From CAVRCT01 sp963719645 (GTDB lineage: Bacteria > Pseudomonadota > Gammaproteobacteria > DSM-16500), in contig CAVRCT010000005.1 of NCBI GenBank assembly GCA_963719645.1, forward strand, positions 434,001 to 498,000: a stretch of DNA of 64,000 nucleotides, written 5' to 3'. The notes under the pieces were generated by a model. That model ran no database searches. It was not told the origin of the DNA and was given only the letters and a program-made list of their open reading frames with translations. Positions 51,365-59,847 of the stretch are shown here, in pieces. The position numbers and the translations under genes were made by a program. The stretch's first letter is position 1. Each line of letters begins with the position of its first letter.

Positions 51365-52213
51365 ATGCAGATTCCTGTCAGTGATTCACATCTTCATCTT
51401 TGGGATATTAAAAATTTAAATTACCCCTGGTTGAGTAGCGTGCCCGAATTGAATCAAGCATTTTTGTTATCTGATTTAATGGCCGCTACCAAAAATTTAC
51501 ATATTGAAAATTTTGTATTCGTTCAATCAGAGTGTGAAGCGGCGCAAGCGTTAGCAGAAGCCATTTGGGTTGCCGAATTAGCGGAACGGGATGCACGTAT
51601 CCATGGCATTATTGCGCATGCTATGTTGGAACAAGGTGAAGATATCCGCGCACATTTAACGGCATTGAAAAAAATTCCGTTAGTCAAAGGCGTGCGACGC
51701 GTATTGCAAAGTGAAACAAATGATTTTTGTTTGCAACCTAATTTTATTGCGGGCGTTAAATTACTCGGCGAATTTGATTTTAGTTTTGATATCTCCGTTA
51801 AAATGGAGCAGCTGCCAGCGGTTGTGCAATTGGTAGAGCAGTGCCCCCAGGTCAAATTTATTTTAAATCATATGGGTAAACCGAATATTGCCGCACAAAA
51901 ATTTCAACCGTGGGCAGAGCAAATTAAGAAGTTAGCTGCATTCCCGAATGTATGGTGTAAAGTGTCTGGCTTAATCACGGAAGCGCATCATCAAACGTGG
52001 CGGTCAGATGATTTAAAACCCTATATTATGCATGCGGTGCAAGAGTTTAGTTTTGATCGCGTGATGTTTGGCAGTGACTGGCCAACCTTAAATTTGGCAG
52101 GCAGTTATGCGCATTGGGTGCATACTCTGCATGATATTTTGAGTCACCATTATCCGGATACTGAATTAAAAAAATTATTTTATGACAATGTGAATCGGTG
52201 TTACACATTATGA
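51365..52213 (+). CDS. Amidohydrolase, L-fuconolactonase-like
   Basis: A 282-residue amidohydrolase-2 protein. The metal site HLHLW is in DSHLHLWDIKNLNYPW, and NHMGKP and FGSDWPTLNL are intact. Relatives hydrolyse L-fuconolactone or related sugar lactones. AAAGGAG precedes the ATG at 51365 by 8 bp. The stop overlaps the next start (ATGA). All catalytic residues expected for the family can be seen. Confidence 0.87.
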   Translation: MQIPVSDSHLHLWDIKNLNYPWLSSVPELNQAFLLSDLMAATKNLHIENFVFVQSECEAAQALAEAIWVAELAERDARIHGIIAHAMLEQGEDIRAHLTALKKIPLVKGVRRVLQSETNDFCLQPNFIAGVKLLGEFDFSFDISVKMEQLPAVVQLVEQCPQVKFILNHMGKPNIAAQKFQPWAEQIKKLAAFPNVWCKVSGLITEAHHQTWRSDDLKPYIMHAVQEFSFDRVMFGSDWPTLNLAGSYAHWVHTLHDILSHHYPDTELKKLFYDNVNRCYTL

Positions 52214-53064
52214 AATTGTTGCGTTATGGTGTAGTCGGTGCAGAGAAACCAGGTTGTTTAGATGCAGAAGGTCGGATCCGCGATTTGTCTCAGCATGTGA
52301 CAGACGTTGCAGATAATGCGCTAAGCGCGGATAACCTAAGTTTTTTGCGCACGTTAAAAATCGAAAATTTACCCCTCGTCAGTGAAAATGTACGAATAGG
52401 TCCTTGTGTTAATCACGTAACCAATTTTATCTGCATCGGTTTAAATTATACGGATCATGCTGCCGAAATGGGTGTGAATGCGCCGTCTGAACCGATTATT
52501 TTTAGCAAAGCGAGCTCCTCTATTTGTGGGCCGCATGACAATTTAATTATTCCACTGGATTCTATGCACACGGATTGGGAAGTTGAGTTGGGAATTGTGA
52601 TGGGTACAAAAGCAAAACGTGTCAGTGAAGCAGAGGCATTGCAGTATGTTGCAGGTTATTGTTTAGTGAACGATATGTCTGAGCGGCATTATCAGCTGCA
52701 TGGAACAGGGCAATGGTTCAAGGGCAAGAGCTGTGATTCGTTTGGACCTATCGGTCCTTGGCTGGTGACGTCGGATGAGATCGTCGACCCTCAGACTATT
52801 CCGTTATGGTTAGAAGTCGATGGCAAGCGCTTCCAAGATGGGCATACCCGAAATATGATTTTTGGTGTGAAATATTTGGTGAGTTATGTGAGTCGGTTTC
52901 TGACTTTATATCCTGGCGATATTATTTCGACGGGCACGCCGGCAGGTGTGGGGTTAGGTCAAAAGCCGGAACCTGTTTATTTAAAACCGGGTCAAGTGGT
53001 GCGATTAGGTGGACTGGGATTGGGTGAGCAGAATCATCTTGCGGTTGCTGAGAAGACGTTTTAG
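52210..53064 (+). CDS. Fumarylacetoacetate hydrolase family, 2,4-diketo-3-deoxy-L-fuconate hydrolase-like
   Basis: A 284-residue FAH-fold protein. N-terminus RYGVVGAEKPGCLDAEGRIRDLS, then ICIGLNYTDHAAEMG, metal ligands in TDWEVELG and NDMSER, and SCDSFGPIGPWLV with STGTPAGVGLG. This subgroup cleaves the diketo acid to pyruvate and lactate, the last step of the L-fucose oxidative pathway. All key residues intact. The pathway's SDR (2-keto-3-deoxy-L-fuconate dehydrogenase) is not in the operon. Confidence 0.88.
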   Translation: MKLLRYGVVGAEKPGCLDAEGRIRDLSQHVTDVADNALSADNLSFLRTLKIENLPLVSENVRIGPCVNHVTNFICIGLNYTDHAAEMGVNAPSEPIIFSKASSSICGPHDNLIIPLDSMHTDWEVELGIVMGTKAKRVSEAEALQYVAGYCLVNDMSERHYQLHGTGQWFKGKSCDSFGPIGPWLVTSDEIVDPQTIPLWLEVDGKRFQDGHTRNMIFGVKYLVSYVSRFLTLYPGDIISTGTPAGVGLGQKPEPVYLKPGQVVRLGGLGLGEQNHLAVAEKTF

Positions 53065-53094
53065 AAAAGATTGTCGTAAACATCGAATAAGAAT

Positions 53095-53404
53095 TTTATC
53101 CAAATCCCCCTTGTTCCCAATGGCACTAGCTTAAGAACTGTCGTCCCGGAATTTACTGGCGCTTAATGAGCGCTTTTTGCGAATTTAGCGCCAGTTAATG
53201 TCCGGGATCCATTTTGCTTAAAGCATATAAGTTAAAAGCAAGAGGGCGATAAATTGAAGATGGATCCCGGACATTAAGTAGCTCTAAACGAGCAAAAGGC
53301 GCTCGTTAAGAGCTACTAAATTCCGGGACGACAGTTCTTAAGCTAGTGCCATTACCCCTTGTTCCCCCTTTTCAAAAGGGGGAACAAGGGGGATTTATAT
53401 AAAA
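53095..53404. repeat. Outer palindromic element (short form) with MITE A
   Basis: TTTATCCAAATCCCCCTTG at the left and GGGGGATTTATATAAA at the right, interrupted by a 237-bp MITE A. Without the insert it corresponds to the short outer form at 23128-23186. Confidence 0.85.
53118..53354. mobile_element. MITE family A, intact copy, inverted
   Basis: 237 bp, essentially the reverse complement of the copies at 25468 and 41482: the GGCGCTTAATGAGCGC-type hairpin now comes first. Only the last base differs (A for G). The same CCCCTTGTTCC duplication flanks it. Confidence 0.88.
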
Positions 53405-53445
53405 AAACAACATTCATTTCTTAAGCCCCAAGATAGCAGCTTTTT

Positions 53446-53679
53446 TCAACACCCTAACTGATCATAACTCGCATTCGCTTTATCCAATTGGGCCCGTTGC
53501 TGAGTGGCTAACGGTTGTCCTGCAGAGGTGCGGACTTGATTTTGAGTCGTGCCGTTATAAATAATTTGTCGTTTTAATTCATTGCAGACAGCCGCATGAT
53601 CGTTATCTGCATTATCTTGAAAAAGTGAGCAAGCGCTGAGAAGTGTGCTAGCCAATATTATCCCTACGAATTGTTTCAT
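53446..53679 (-). CDS. Small lipoprotein
   Basis: A 77-residue lipoprotein. The signal MKQFVGIILASTLLSAC has a perfect lipobox LSAC (Cys 17). The mature part is polar with a Cys pair (VCNELKRQ and the C-terminal QLGC) that could form a disulphide. I chose the ATG at 53679 because AAGGAGAG lies 6 bp upstream. Monocistronic, divergent from rnr. Function unknown. Confidence 0.82.
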   Translation of the reverse strand: MKQFVGIILASTLLSACSLFQDNADNDHAAVCNELKRQIIYNGTTQNQVRTSAGQPLATQQRAQLDKANASYDQLGC

Positions 53680-53827
53680 TAGACTCTCCTTACAGATGGT
53701 TCGCAACTCTAACCGATCTAGTCCAAAATCGCCATACCCAGTCGTAGAGAAGAATAATCTGGAAAAAAATTGCCAATCCAGGTATCTTTAGTGACATTAA
53801 TGTTATAACGCAGAAAGATGGAAGAGA

Positions 53828-56068
53828 ATGGGGAAAAAACAAAAGAGTCAAAATAAGGATCAATTTGAGTCAAGGGAAGCGGAAAAATATCAACATCCTA
53901 TACCCAGTCGAGAATTTATTCTTGAACATTTAACCGAGCGCGGCGAACCTGCCACCTATCGTCAGTTATTGATGGATCTCGATTTATCCACTCCCGATGA
54001 AAAAGAAGCGTTAAGAAGACGCTTGAATGCCATGATTCGGGATGGTCAATTATTGCAAAACCGTCGCGGTGCATTCGGGCCGATCACGAAAATGGATGCG
54101 GTCGCCGGACGCTTAATTGGACATAAAGATGGTTACGGGTTTATTGTGCCTGAGGATGGCAGTGATGATTTATTCGTCAATGCCCGACAAATGCGCTTAG
54201 CGTTTCATGGCGATAAAGTGTTAGCCAATGTGACCAGTATCGATCGTCGCGGTCGACGAGAAGGTGTGATCGTTGAAGTGATTGAGCACAATACGCATGA
54301 GCTAGTCGGACGCTTTACCAGCGAATCCGGCGCCAACTTTGCCCAGCCGACCAATAAACGTATTACGCAAGATATTTTAATTCCTGCAGATAAAACCCTA
54401 GGCGCGAAACAAGGCCAAATGGTTGTGATTGAGCTCGTGACCTATCCGAGCGCAACGTCGCGTCCTGTCGGCAACGTCAAAGAAATCATTGGCGATCACA
54501 TGGCGCCGGGTATGGAAATTGATGTCGCCATTCGCAATCATGAATTGCCGCATGAATGGCCTGATGAAGTTCTCCGAGAAGCGGAGCGTTTTGCCCCAGA
54601 GGTTTCAGAGGACGCAATCAGTAGCCGCTTAAATTTAACCGACCTGCCTTTTGTCACCATCGACGGTGAAGATGCGAAAGATTTTGATGATGCTGTTTAT
54701 TGTGAAAAGAAGCCGAAAGGCGGTTGGGTACTTTATGTAGCCATTGCCGATGTCAGTCACTATGTGAAGCCCAATTCTGCATTAGATCGCGAAGCATTAA
54801 ATCGTGGCAATTCAGTTTATTTCCCAGGCGAAGTGATTCCAATGCTGCCAGAAGTATTGTCTAACGGTCTTTGTTCTCTGAATCCTCATGTGAATCGATT
54901 AGCGCTGGTTTGTGAAATGTCGGTAAGTGCTAATGGCAAAATTACCCATTATGAATTTCACGAAGCGGTTTTTCGCTCACATGCGCGGTTGACATATACC
55001 CAAGTGTATAAAATGGTGTGTGAAAAGGATCAAGACTTGCAGACGCAATTCGCACCCTTGATGCCTAAATTAAACGAATTATATGACCTCTATCAAGTGT
55101 TATTCAAAAGCCGCAAAAAACGTGGCTCGATTGATTTTGATTTGCCTGAAACCAAAATTATGTTTGGGCCGGATCGCAAAATCGAACGCATTGTCGCGTT
55201 AGAACGTAATGACGCGCATCGGTTGATTGAAGAATGTATGTTATGCGCAAATATTTGCGCGGCAGATTTTTTACAAAAAAATGATTGCCCAGGTTTGTTT
55301 CGTATTCATGAAGGCCCTTCTTCCGAAAAATTGATGGATTTACGTAAATTTTTGGGTGAATTAGGGTTGACGTTGCCGGGCGGCGAAGAGCCGTTGCCGC
55401 GCGATTATGCCAAGCTGTTGCAAATTGTCGCTGGCCGTCCTGATGCGCATGTGATTCAAACGGTGTTATTACGCTCGTTGAGTCAAGCGATGTACAGTCC
55501 AGAAATAAAAGGCCATTTTGGGTTAGCATTTGATTGTTACACGCATTTCACTTCCCCCATTCGTCGTTATCCTGATTTATTGGTACATCGCGCAATACGC
55601 AGTATTTTACGGCGTAAATTTGTACCCGGCCAAGATGATCCTATTTATGCAAAATATGGTGAGCATTGCTCGATGACAGAGCGCCGTGCGGATGATGCAA
55701 CGCGCGAAGTGGTTAACTGGTTAAAATGCGAATACATGCTGGATAAAGTCGGCGAAGAGTTTCAAGGCGTAATTTCAAGCGTGACGAATTTTGGTATCTT
55801 TGTGGAATTGAAAGATATTTTTATTGAAGGCTTGATTCACATTAGTTTATTGCCCAATGATTATTATCATTTTGACCCAATCAAACATGAGATTCGCGGT
55901 GAGCGAGCAGGCACACGTTTTCGCTTAGGCGATGAAGTTAATGTCAAAGTAGTGCGCGTCGATTTAGATCAAGGGCAAATTGATTTTCTGTTAGCAGATG
56001 CAGAACTGCCAACGAGAAAGTCGACAAGTTCACGCGCTAAAAATATGAGAAAGAAAAAAACGTTATGA
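53828..56068 (+). CDS. rnr: Ribonuclease R
   Basis: A 746-residue processive 3'-5' exoribonuclease that degrades structured RNA and, with tmRNA, faulty mRNA. Domains: N-terminal winged helix (about 25-90), two cold-shock domains (about 90-250), the RNB domain with DGEDAKDFDDAV near 278-290, and an S1 domain from about 645 (GVISSVTNFGIFVEL). The basic tail ends SRAKNMRKKKTL. The stop overlaps the rlmB start by 4 bp, as in the common rnr-rlmB pair. Confidence 0.96.
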   Translation: MGKKQKSQNKDQFESREAEKYQHPIPSREFILEHLTERGEPATYRQLLMDLDLSTPDEKEALRRRLNAMIRDGQLLQNRRGAFGPITKMDAVAGRLIGHKDGYGFIVPEDGSDDLFVNARQMRLAFHGDKVLANVTSIDRRGRREGVIVEVIEHNTHELVGRFTSESGANFAQPTNKRITQDILIPADKTLGAKQGQMVVIELVTYPSATSRPVGNVKEIIGDHMAPGMEIDVAIRNHELPHEWPDEVLREAERFAPEVSEDAISSRLNLTDLPFVTIDGEDAKDFDDAVYCEKKPKGGWVLYVAIADVSHYVKPNSALDREALNRGNSVYFPGEVIPMLPEVLSNGLCSLNPHVNRLALVCEMSVSANGKITHYEFHEAVFRSHARLTYTQVYKMVCEKDQDLQTQFAPLMPKLNELYDLYQVLFKSRKKRGSIDFDLPETKIMFGPDRKIERIVALERNDAHRLIEECMLCANICAADFLQKNDCPGLFRIHEGPSSEKLMDLRKFLGELGLTLPGGEEPLPRDYAKLLQIVAGRPDAHVIQTVLLRSLSQAMYSPEIKGHFGLAFDCYTHFTSPIRRYPDLLVHRAIRSILRRKFVPGQDDPIYAKYGEHCSMTERRADDATREVVNWLKCEYMLDKVGEEFQGVISSVTNFGIFVELKDIFIEGLIHISLLPNDYYHFDPIKHEIRGERAGTRFRLGDEVNVKVVRVDLDQGQIDFLLADAELPTRKSTSSRAKNMRKKKTL

Positions 56069-56805
56069 GCGAAAAATCCATTCTCTTCGGTGTGCACGCG
56101 GTGCAAGCTTTATTAGCGACGCAAGCGGATCGTGTGCAACGATTATGTGTGTTAAAAGACCGGCAAGATCAAAAAATTCAAAAATTGGTAACGTTGGCAA
56201 CAGAGCATCGGATTAATATTGAATATTCATCACGGCCGGAGTTGGATCGTTTAGCACAAGGTGGAAATCATCAAGGCATCGTCGCTTTTTGTCAGTCAGC
56301 TAAACATTATTCGGAAAACGATTTAGAGCATTTGTTAGATTCATTAACAGAGCCGGCTTTTTTGTTGATTTTAGATGGCGTGCAAGATCCGCATAATTTA
56401 GGCGCGTGCTTGCGCAGTGCCGATGCGGCAGGTGTGCATGCAGTGATTGCTCCTAAAGACAAATCCGTTGGCTTGACGCCAACCGTTGCAAAAGTGGCAT
56501 CGGGTGCTGCAGAAACGGTGCCATTCATTCAAGTCACCAATTTGGCGCGTACACTGGCGATGTTGAAAGACCGTAATATTTGGTTGTACGGTGCGGCGGC
56601 TGAAGCAGAGACCACTGTTTTTCAAACGAAATTATCCGGTGCGGTTGGCATTGTGTTAGGCGCAGAGGGTGTGGGCTTGCGTCGATTAACCAAAGAACAT
56701 TGTGATTTCTTATTAAAAATTCCGATGCATGGAATGGTGTCTAGTTTAAATGTGTCGGTTGCCACGGGGATTTTTTTATTTGAAGTGGTACGTCAGCGGT
56801 TTTAA
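56065..56805 (+). CDS. rlmB: 23S rRNA (guanosine-2'-O-)-methyltransferase RlmB
   Basis: A 246-residue SPOUT enzyme that methylates G2251 of 23S rRNA. An N-terminal substrate-binding domain (FGVHAVQALLA) is followed by the knotted domain with the three SpoU motifs: LDGVQDPHNLGACLRSADAAG, VLGAEGVGLRRL and IPMHGMVSSLNVSVATGI. Translationally coupled to rnr. Confidence 0.95.
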   Translation: MSEKSILFGVHAVQALLATQADRVQRLCVLKDRQDQKIQKLVTLATEHRINIEYSSRPELDRLAQGGNHQGIVAFCQSAKHYSENDLEHLLDSLTEPAFLLILDGVQDPHNLGACLRSADAAGVHAVIAPKDKSVGLTPTVAKVASGAAETVPFIQVTNLARTLAMLKDRNIWLYGAAAEAETTVFQTKLSGAVGIVLGAEGVGLRRLTKEHCDFLLKIPMHGMVSSLNVSVATGIFLFEVVRQRF

Positions 56806-56952
56806 ACCTGATAGAAAATAACGTCTGCTATCAATGGCACTCATTTAAGAAAAAGCAGTTTCATGGGCGCTCCTCCTTCCGAAAAAGAGGGATAACTATC
56901 AAATAAGAACCACTTCTTTTTATACACCCCCCCCTCAATCCCCCTTTGAAAA

Positions 56953-57104
56953 GGCGTTGTTGCGTAATTCTCGCACCGTCATTGCGAGGAGCGTTTTTTG
57001 CGACGAAGCAATCCAGTTTTAGACTTAAAGAATCAAAAACTGGATTGCTTCGTCGCAAAAAACGCTCCTCGCAATGACGGAAGTGGGAATTACGCAACAA
57101 CGCC
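56953..57104. mobile_element. MITE family B, 152-bp copy
   Basis: Terminal inverted repeats GGCGTTGTTGCGTAATTC, a palindromic core with CGTCATTGCGAGGAGCG and GCGACGAAGCAATCCAG, and a 9-bp target duplication CTTTGAAAA (56944-56952 and 57105-57113). Almost identical to the copy at 59874-60025. Confidence 0.88.
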
Positions 57105-57127
57105 CTTTGAAAAAGGGGGATTGAGGG

Positions 57128-57305
57128 CTGACGGATCGACGCAAATTCCACGAACGAAGAGCTGATTCTGGAATTTATAGGGATCGATGATACTCAAGTG
57201 GATCCTGAATAAATATTCCGTGCGAGTACCGTCGCTACGGTTAAAATACGTTGACGTCATATTTTTCAGGACGACGCATGGGTGGAATTTGCGTCGAGCC
57301 GTCAG
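57128..57305. mobile_element. Element C, 178 bp, 24-bp terminal inverted repeats
   Basis: CTGACGGATCGACGCAAATT at the left matches the reversed right end in 23 of 24 positions. A perfect 9-bp duplication, GATTGAGGG (57119-57127 and 57306-57314), flanks it. The 130-bp interior is not palindromic and has no convincing gene. The only copy of this family in the window. Confidence 0.85.
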
Positions 57306-57362
57306 GATTGAGGGGGATTTGTATAAAAAATTGCTTTTGTTCTTTTCGCGATTTAGAAAATA

Positions 57363-57974
57363 TTATATGTGGTGTACATTATCCCCTTCGCAATGGTTAT
57401 TGGAATTTGTATTTTCTGCCTCATCTAACGTCGCCTGCGCGTGTAAAGGTAATGTTCCAGAGTTTATGAATGAAAATGTCATCGGCGCAGCAGGTGCTGC
57501 TTGAGCCAGTGATAACACCGGAGGCGTTAATGGAGAAGAAGGCATCCTCTGTTGTAGTTGAGCCGTTGTGTGAGGCTCTCTACTAACCGCGGTATGGGTT
57601 TGAAGCGGTATAGCAGATTGCACGACTTGTTGAGCTGCATTATTTTGACTTCTTAATCGCGGTATAGGCCCCAGCGCATCATCAATCGCCACGTCTGGAT
57701 CAACACCTTTGATGAGACCAACCGTAATAATGGGACCGCTCACAAGACCGCCTTTGAATCCTTCCCAAAATCCGCCTAAGTATCCACGGTACATCCCATA
57801 ACTCACAGAAACAATTGCACCAAGGCCGCCTGCGATACCTGCACCAGCAGCTGCCCCCGGTACGTTTCCACCGACAAATCCAACCAACGCTCCGATGCCT
57901 CCCGCTAGGCACGCTCCAATTGCGCCTCCAATTAATCCTCCGATCATGCCGCCAATTCGTTTTAATGTAATCAT
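57363..57974 (-). CDS. Gly-rich membrane protein with Pro/Ser tail; effector candidate
   Basis: A 203-residue protein that I do not recognise. Residues 5-85 are Gly/Ala-rich hydrophobic repeats of glycine-zipper type (GGMIGGLIGGAIGACLAGG; GGNVPGAAAGAGIAGGLGA), likely several membrane helices. Residues 105-203 are polar, Gln/Pro/Ala/Ser-rich and probably disordered. No signal peptide apart from the hydrophobic start. AAGGTAC lies before the ATG. Three tandem CTTAAG-type boxes lie 87-146 bp upstream. The architecture recalls proteins 6512-7765 and 9979-11709. Effector status is inference. Confidence 0.65.
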   Translation of the reverse strand: MITLKRIGGMIGGLIGGAIGACLAGGIGALVGFVGGNVPGAAAGAGIAGGLGAIVSVSYGMYRGYLGGFWEGFKGGLVSGPIITVGLIKGVDPDVAIDDALGPIPRLRSQNNAAQQVVQSAIPLQTHTAVSREPHTTAQLQQRMPSSPLTPPVLSLAQAAPAAPMTFSFINSGTLPLHAQATLDEAENTNSNNHCEGDNVHHI

Positions 57975-58060
57975 ATTGAAGTACCTTTTCGGTCATAAGA
58001 CATTTTTACTATAGCAGGTAATATGAAATAATATTGATCACATATAAAAAAATAGTTCAA

Positions 58061-58120
58061 TTTAAGAATACCTTAAGCATTTAAAAGAAATTCTTAAGTA
58101 GTTAAAAGAAATTGTTAAGC
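58061..58120 (-). promoter_or_regulatory. Three tandem PmrA-box-like repeats, 21-bp period
   Basis: On the minus strand, in order: CTTAAC-AATTT-CTTTTAA, CTTAAG-AATTT-CTTTTAA and CTTAAG-GTATT-CTTAAA. The units repeat every 21 bp, two helical turns. The promoter-proximal one (58061-58077) fits YTTAAK-N5-YTTAA best. It lies upstream of the gene at 57363-57974 at the same distance as the box before 6512-7765. Confidence 0.6.
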
Positions 58121-58214
58121 TTTAAGCGATGATCATTCAATTTTTATGTCACGTCATCCATCTAAAGTATTTCCGCTGTTAAACCACTTATTTCATCGGT
58201 AATATAACCCGCTT

Positions 58215-59186
58215 ATGACATCACGACTTCCCATTGAAAATTGGCTAAGCCAACATTGCTCCTACACACACATCCAGGCATTGCCGGGTGATGCCAGTTT
58301 TCGACGTTATTTTCGAGTTTACCAAGCGAATAGCAGTTACATTGCCATGGATGCATCGAATGAAAAAAAGAGCTGTATTCCTTTTGTTGCAATTAGTCAT
58401 GCATTACGGCAGCTAGGTTTAAATACGCCGGACATCATTGCTCAGGAAATAGATGCGGGATTTTTATTGCTAACCGATTTTGGTGATGACTTATATTTAA
58501 AAAAATTAACTGCACAGAATGCAAAACCACTTTATTCTTGTGCATTGCAAGCGTTAGCAACTTTACAACATTGCCACGAGGTGCCGGGGTGGACGCTTAC
58601 GCTTTTTGATGCGGCTGCGATGCGCAATGAGTTAAATTTATTTCGTGAGTGGTTTTTAGAAAAACATTTAGGATTAGAGTTGTTGGCGAGCACACAGACC
58701 ATGCTCGATGACACATTTGATTTTTTAGCGGAAACGGCTGCAAAACAGCCGCAAGTGTTTGTGCATCGGGATTTTCATTCGGCTAATTTGTTGTGCTTGC
58801 CGGATGATCAAGTCGGTATTTTAGATTTTCAAGATGCGTTCATCGGACCTCTCACCTATGATCTCGTTTCTCTATTACGAGATTGTTATATTACCTGGCC
58901 TGAAAAATTTGTGATGGAATTAGCGAAAGAATATTGGCAACAGTTAACGATTGCGTCGCTCAGTTGGTCTGCTTTTCAGCGTGATTTTGATTTGATGGGT
59001 GTGCAGCGTCACTTAAAAGCATTGTTAACTTTTTCACGAAAATTTAGACGGGATGGAAATGCAGGTTATTTGCAGCATGTGCCGCGGACATTGGAATATG
59101 TATTAATGATCAGTGCACGCTATCCTGAATTACACGAATTAAATATCTTTTTACAAGCACAGGTTATTGAAAAATGCGTGGAATGA
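58215..59186 (+). CDS. amgK: N-acetylmuramate/N-acetylglucosamine anomeric kinase
   Basis: A 323-residue phosphotransferase of the aminoglycoside-kinase fold. The catalytic loop VHRDFHSANLL and LDFQDAFIGPLTYD are intact, as are the N-terminal GDASFRRYFRV and the YIAMDA strand. AmgK phosphorylates MurNAc at the anomeric carbon in the fosfomycin-bypass cell-wall recycling route, and MurU then makes UDP-MurNAc. It overlaps murU by 13 bp. This pair is standard in Pseudomonas and Legionella-type bacteria lacking MurQ. Confidence 0.92.
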   Translation: MTSRLPIENWLSQHCSYTHIQALPGDASFRRYFRVYQANSSYIAMDASNEKKSCIPFVAISHALRQLGLNTPDIIAQEIDAGFLLLTDFGDDLYLKKLTAQNAKPLYSCALQALATLQHCHEVPGWTLTLFDAAAMRNELNLFREWFLEKHLGLELLASTQTMLDDTFDFLAETAAKQPQVFVHRDFHSANLLCLPDDQVGILDFQDAFIGPLTYDLVSLLRDCYITWPEKFVMELAKEYWQQLTIASLSWSAFQRDFDLMGVQRHLKALLTFSRKFRRDGNAGYLQHVPRTLEYVLMISARYPELHELNIFLQAQVIEKCVE

Positions 59187-59821
59187 TTTTAGCAGCAGGG
59201 CGTGGTCAGCGCATGGGTGGCTTAACGGAGCAAATTCCCAAACCGTTGCTGCGGGTCAAAAACCGTTATTTGATTGAATACTCTATCGATTCGTTAACAA
59301 ACATTGGCGTGCAAGATATTGTGATTAATGTAGCTTATCGCGGTGATCAAATTAAAGAAGCACTGGGCGACGGTTCACGCTATGGTGCACGTTTTTATTT
59401 TTCTGAAGAAGAGCAGGCATTGGAAACAGGCGGTGGTATTTTGCAAGCATTGCCTTTGTTGGGTCATCAGCCTTTTATCACATTAAGTTGCGATGTCATC
59501 TGCGATTTTGCTTTGCAAAATTTACCTAGAGAGCCGCGTGGATTGGCGCATTTGGTGGTTGTGGAAAATCCTTTATATCATCCGCGCGGTGATTTTTGTT
59601 TGCGAGATGACATGCTTTATCTGGCAGAACAAAACCAATTTACTTTTAGCAACATTGGAATTTATCGACCCGAATTATTTGCAGGGTGTCAGCCGGGCAA
59701 ATTTCGTCTGGGTGATTTATTGAAACAGGCGATCTTAGACGGCAGGGTGAGTGGCGAAGTGTATCATGGCAATTGGCATAATGTGGGGACGCCGATGGAT
59801 TTAGAAGGGGTGAATTCATAG
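59174..59821 (+). CDS. murU: N-acetylmuramate alpha-1-phosphate uridylyltransferase
   Basis: A 215-residue nucleotidyltransferase (NTP_transferase fold) making UDP-MurNAc from MurNAc-1-P. The signature is MILAAGRGQRMGGLT, with IPKPLLRV following; GG replaces the more usual RP in RMRPLT. ETGGGI and LSCDVICD (metal Asp) are present. Coupled to amgK. Confidence 0.92.
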   Translation: MRGMILAAGRGQRMGGLTEQIPKPLLRVKNRYLIEYSIDSLTNIGVQDIVINVAYRGDQIKEALGDGSRYGARFYFSEEEQALETGGGILQALPLLGHQPFITLSCDVICDFALQNLPREPRGLAHLVVVENPLYHPRGDFCLRDDMLYLAEQNQFTFSNIGIYRPELFAGCQPGKFRLGDLLKQAILDGRVSGEVYHGNWHNVGTPMDLEGVNS

Positions 59822-59847
59822 AGAGTAAACATTGACTAAGAAATTAT

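Larger units (their letters stand above)
56917..57327. repeat. Outer palindromic element carrying MITE B and element C
   Basis: The short-type outer element (CCCCCTCAATCCCCCTTTG at the left, GGATTGAGGGGGATTTGTAT at the right) is interrupted by MITE B (56953-57104) and by a third element (57128-57305). The rest of the 557-bp rlmB-57363 gap, 56806-56916, has only a degenerate CAATGGCACT trace. Confidence 0.85.

Noticed and set aside
57187..57504. 105-codon frame on the + strand
   Set aside because: Starts inside element C and reads antisense over 57363-57974; no support.
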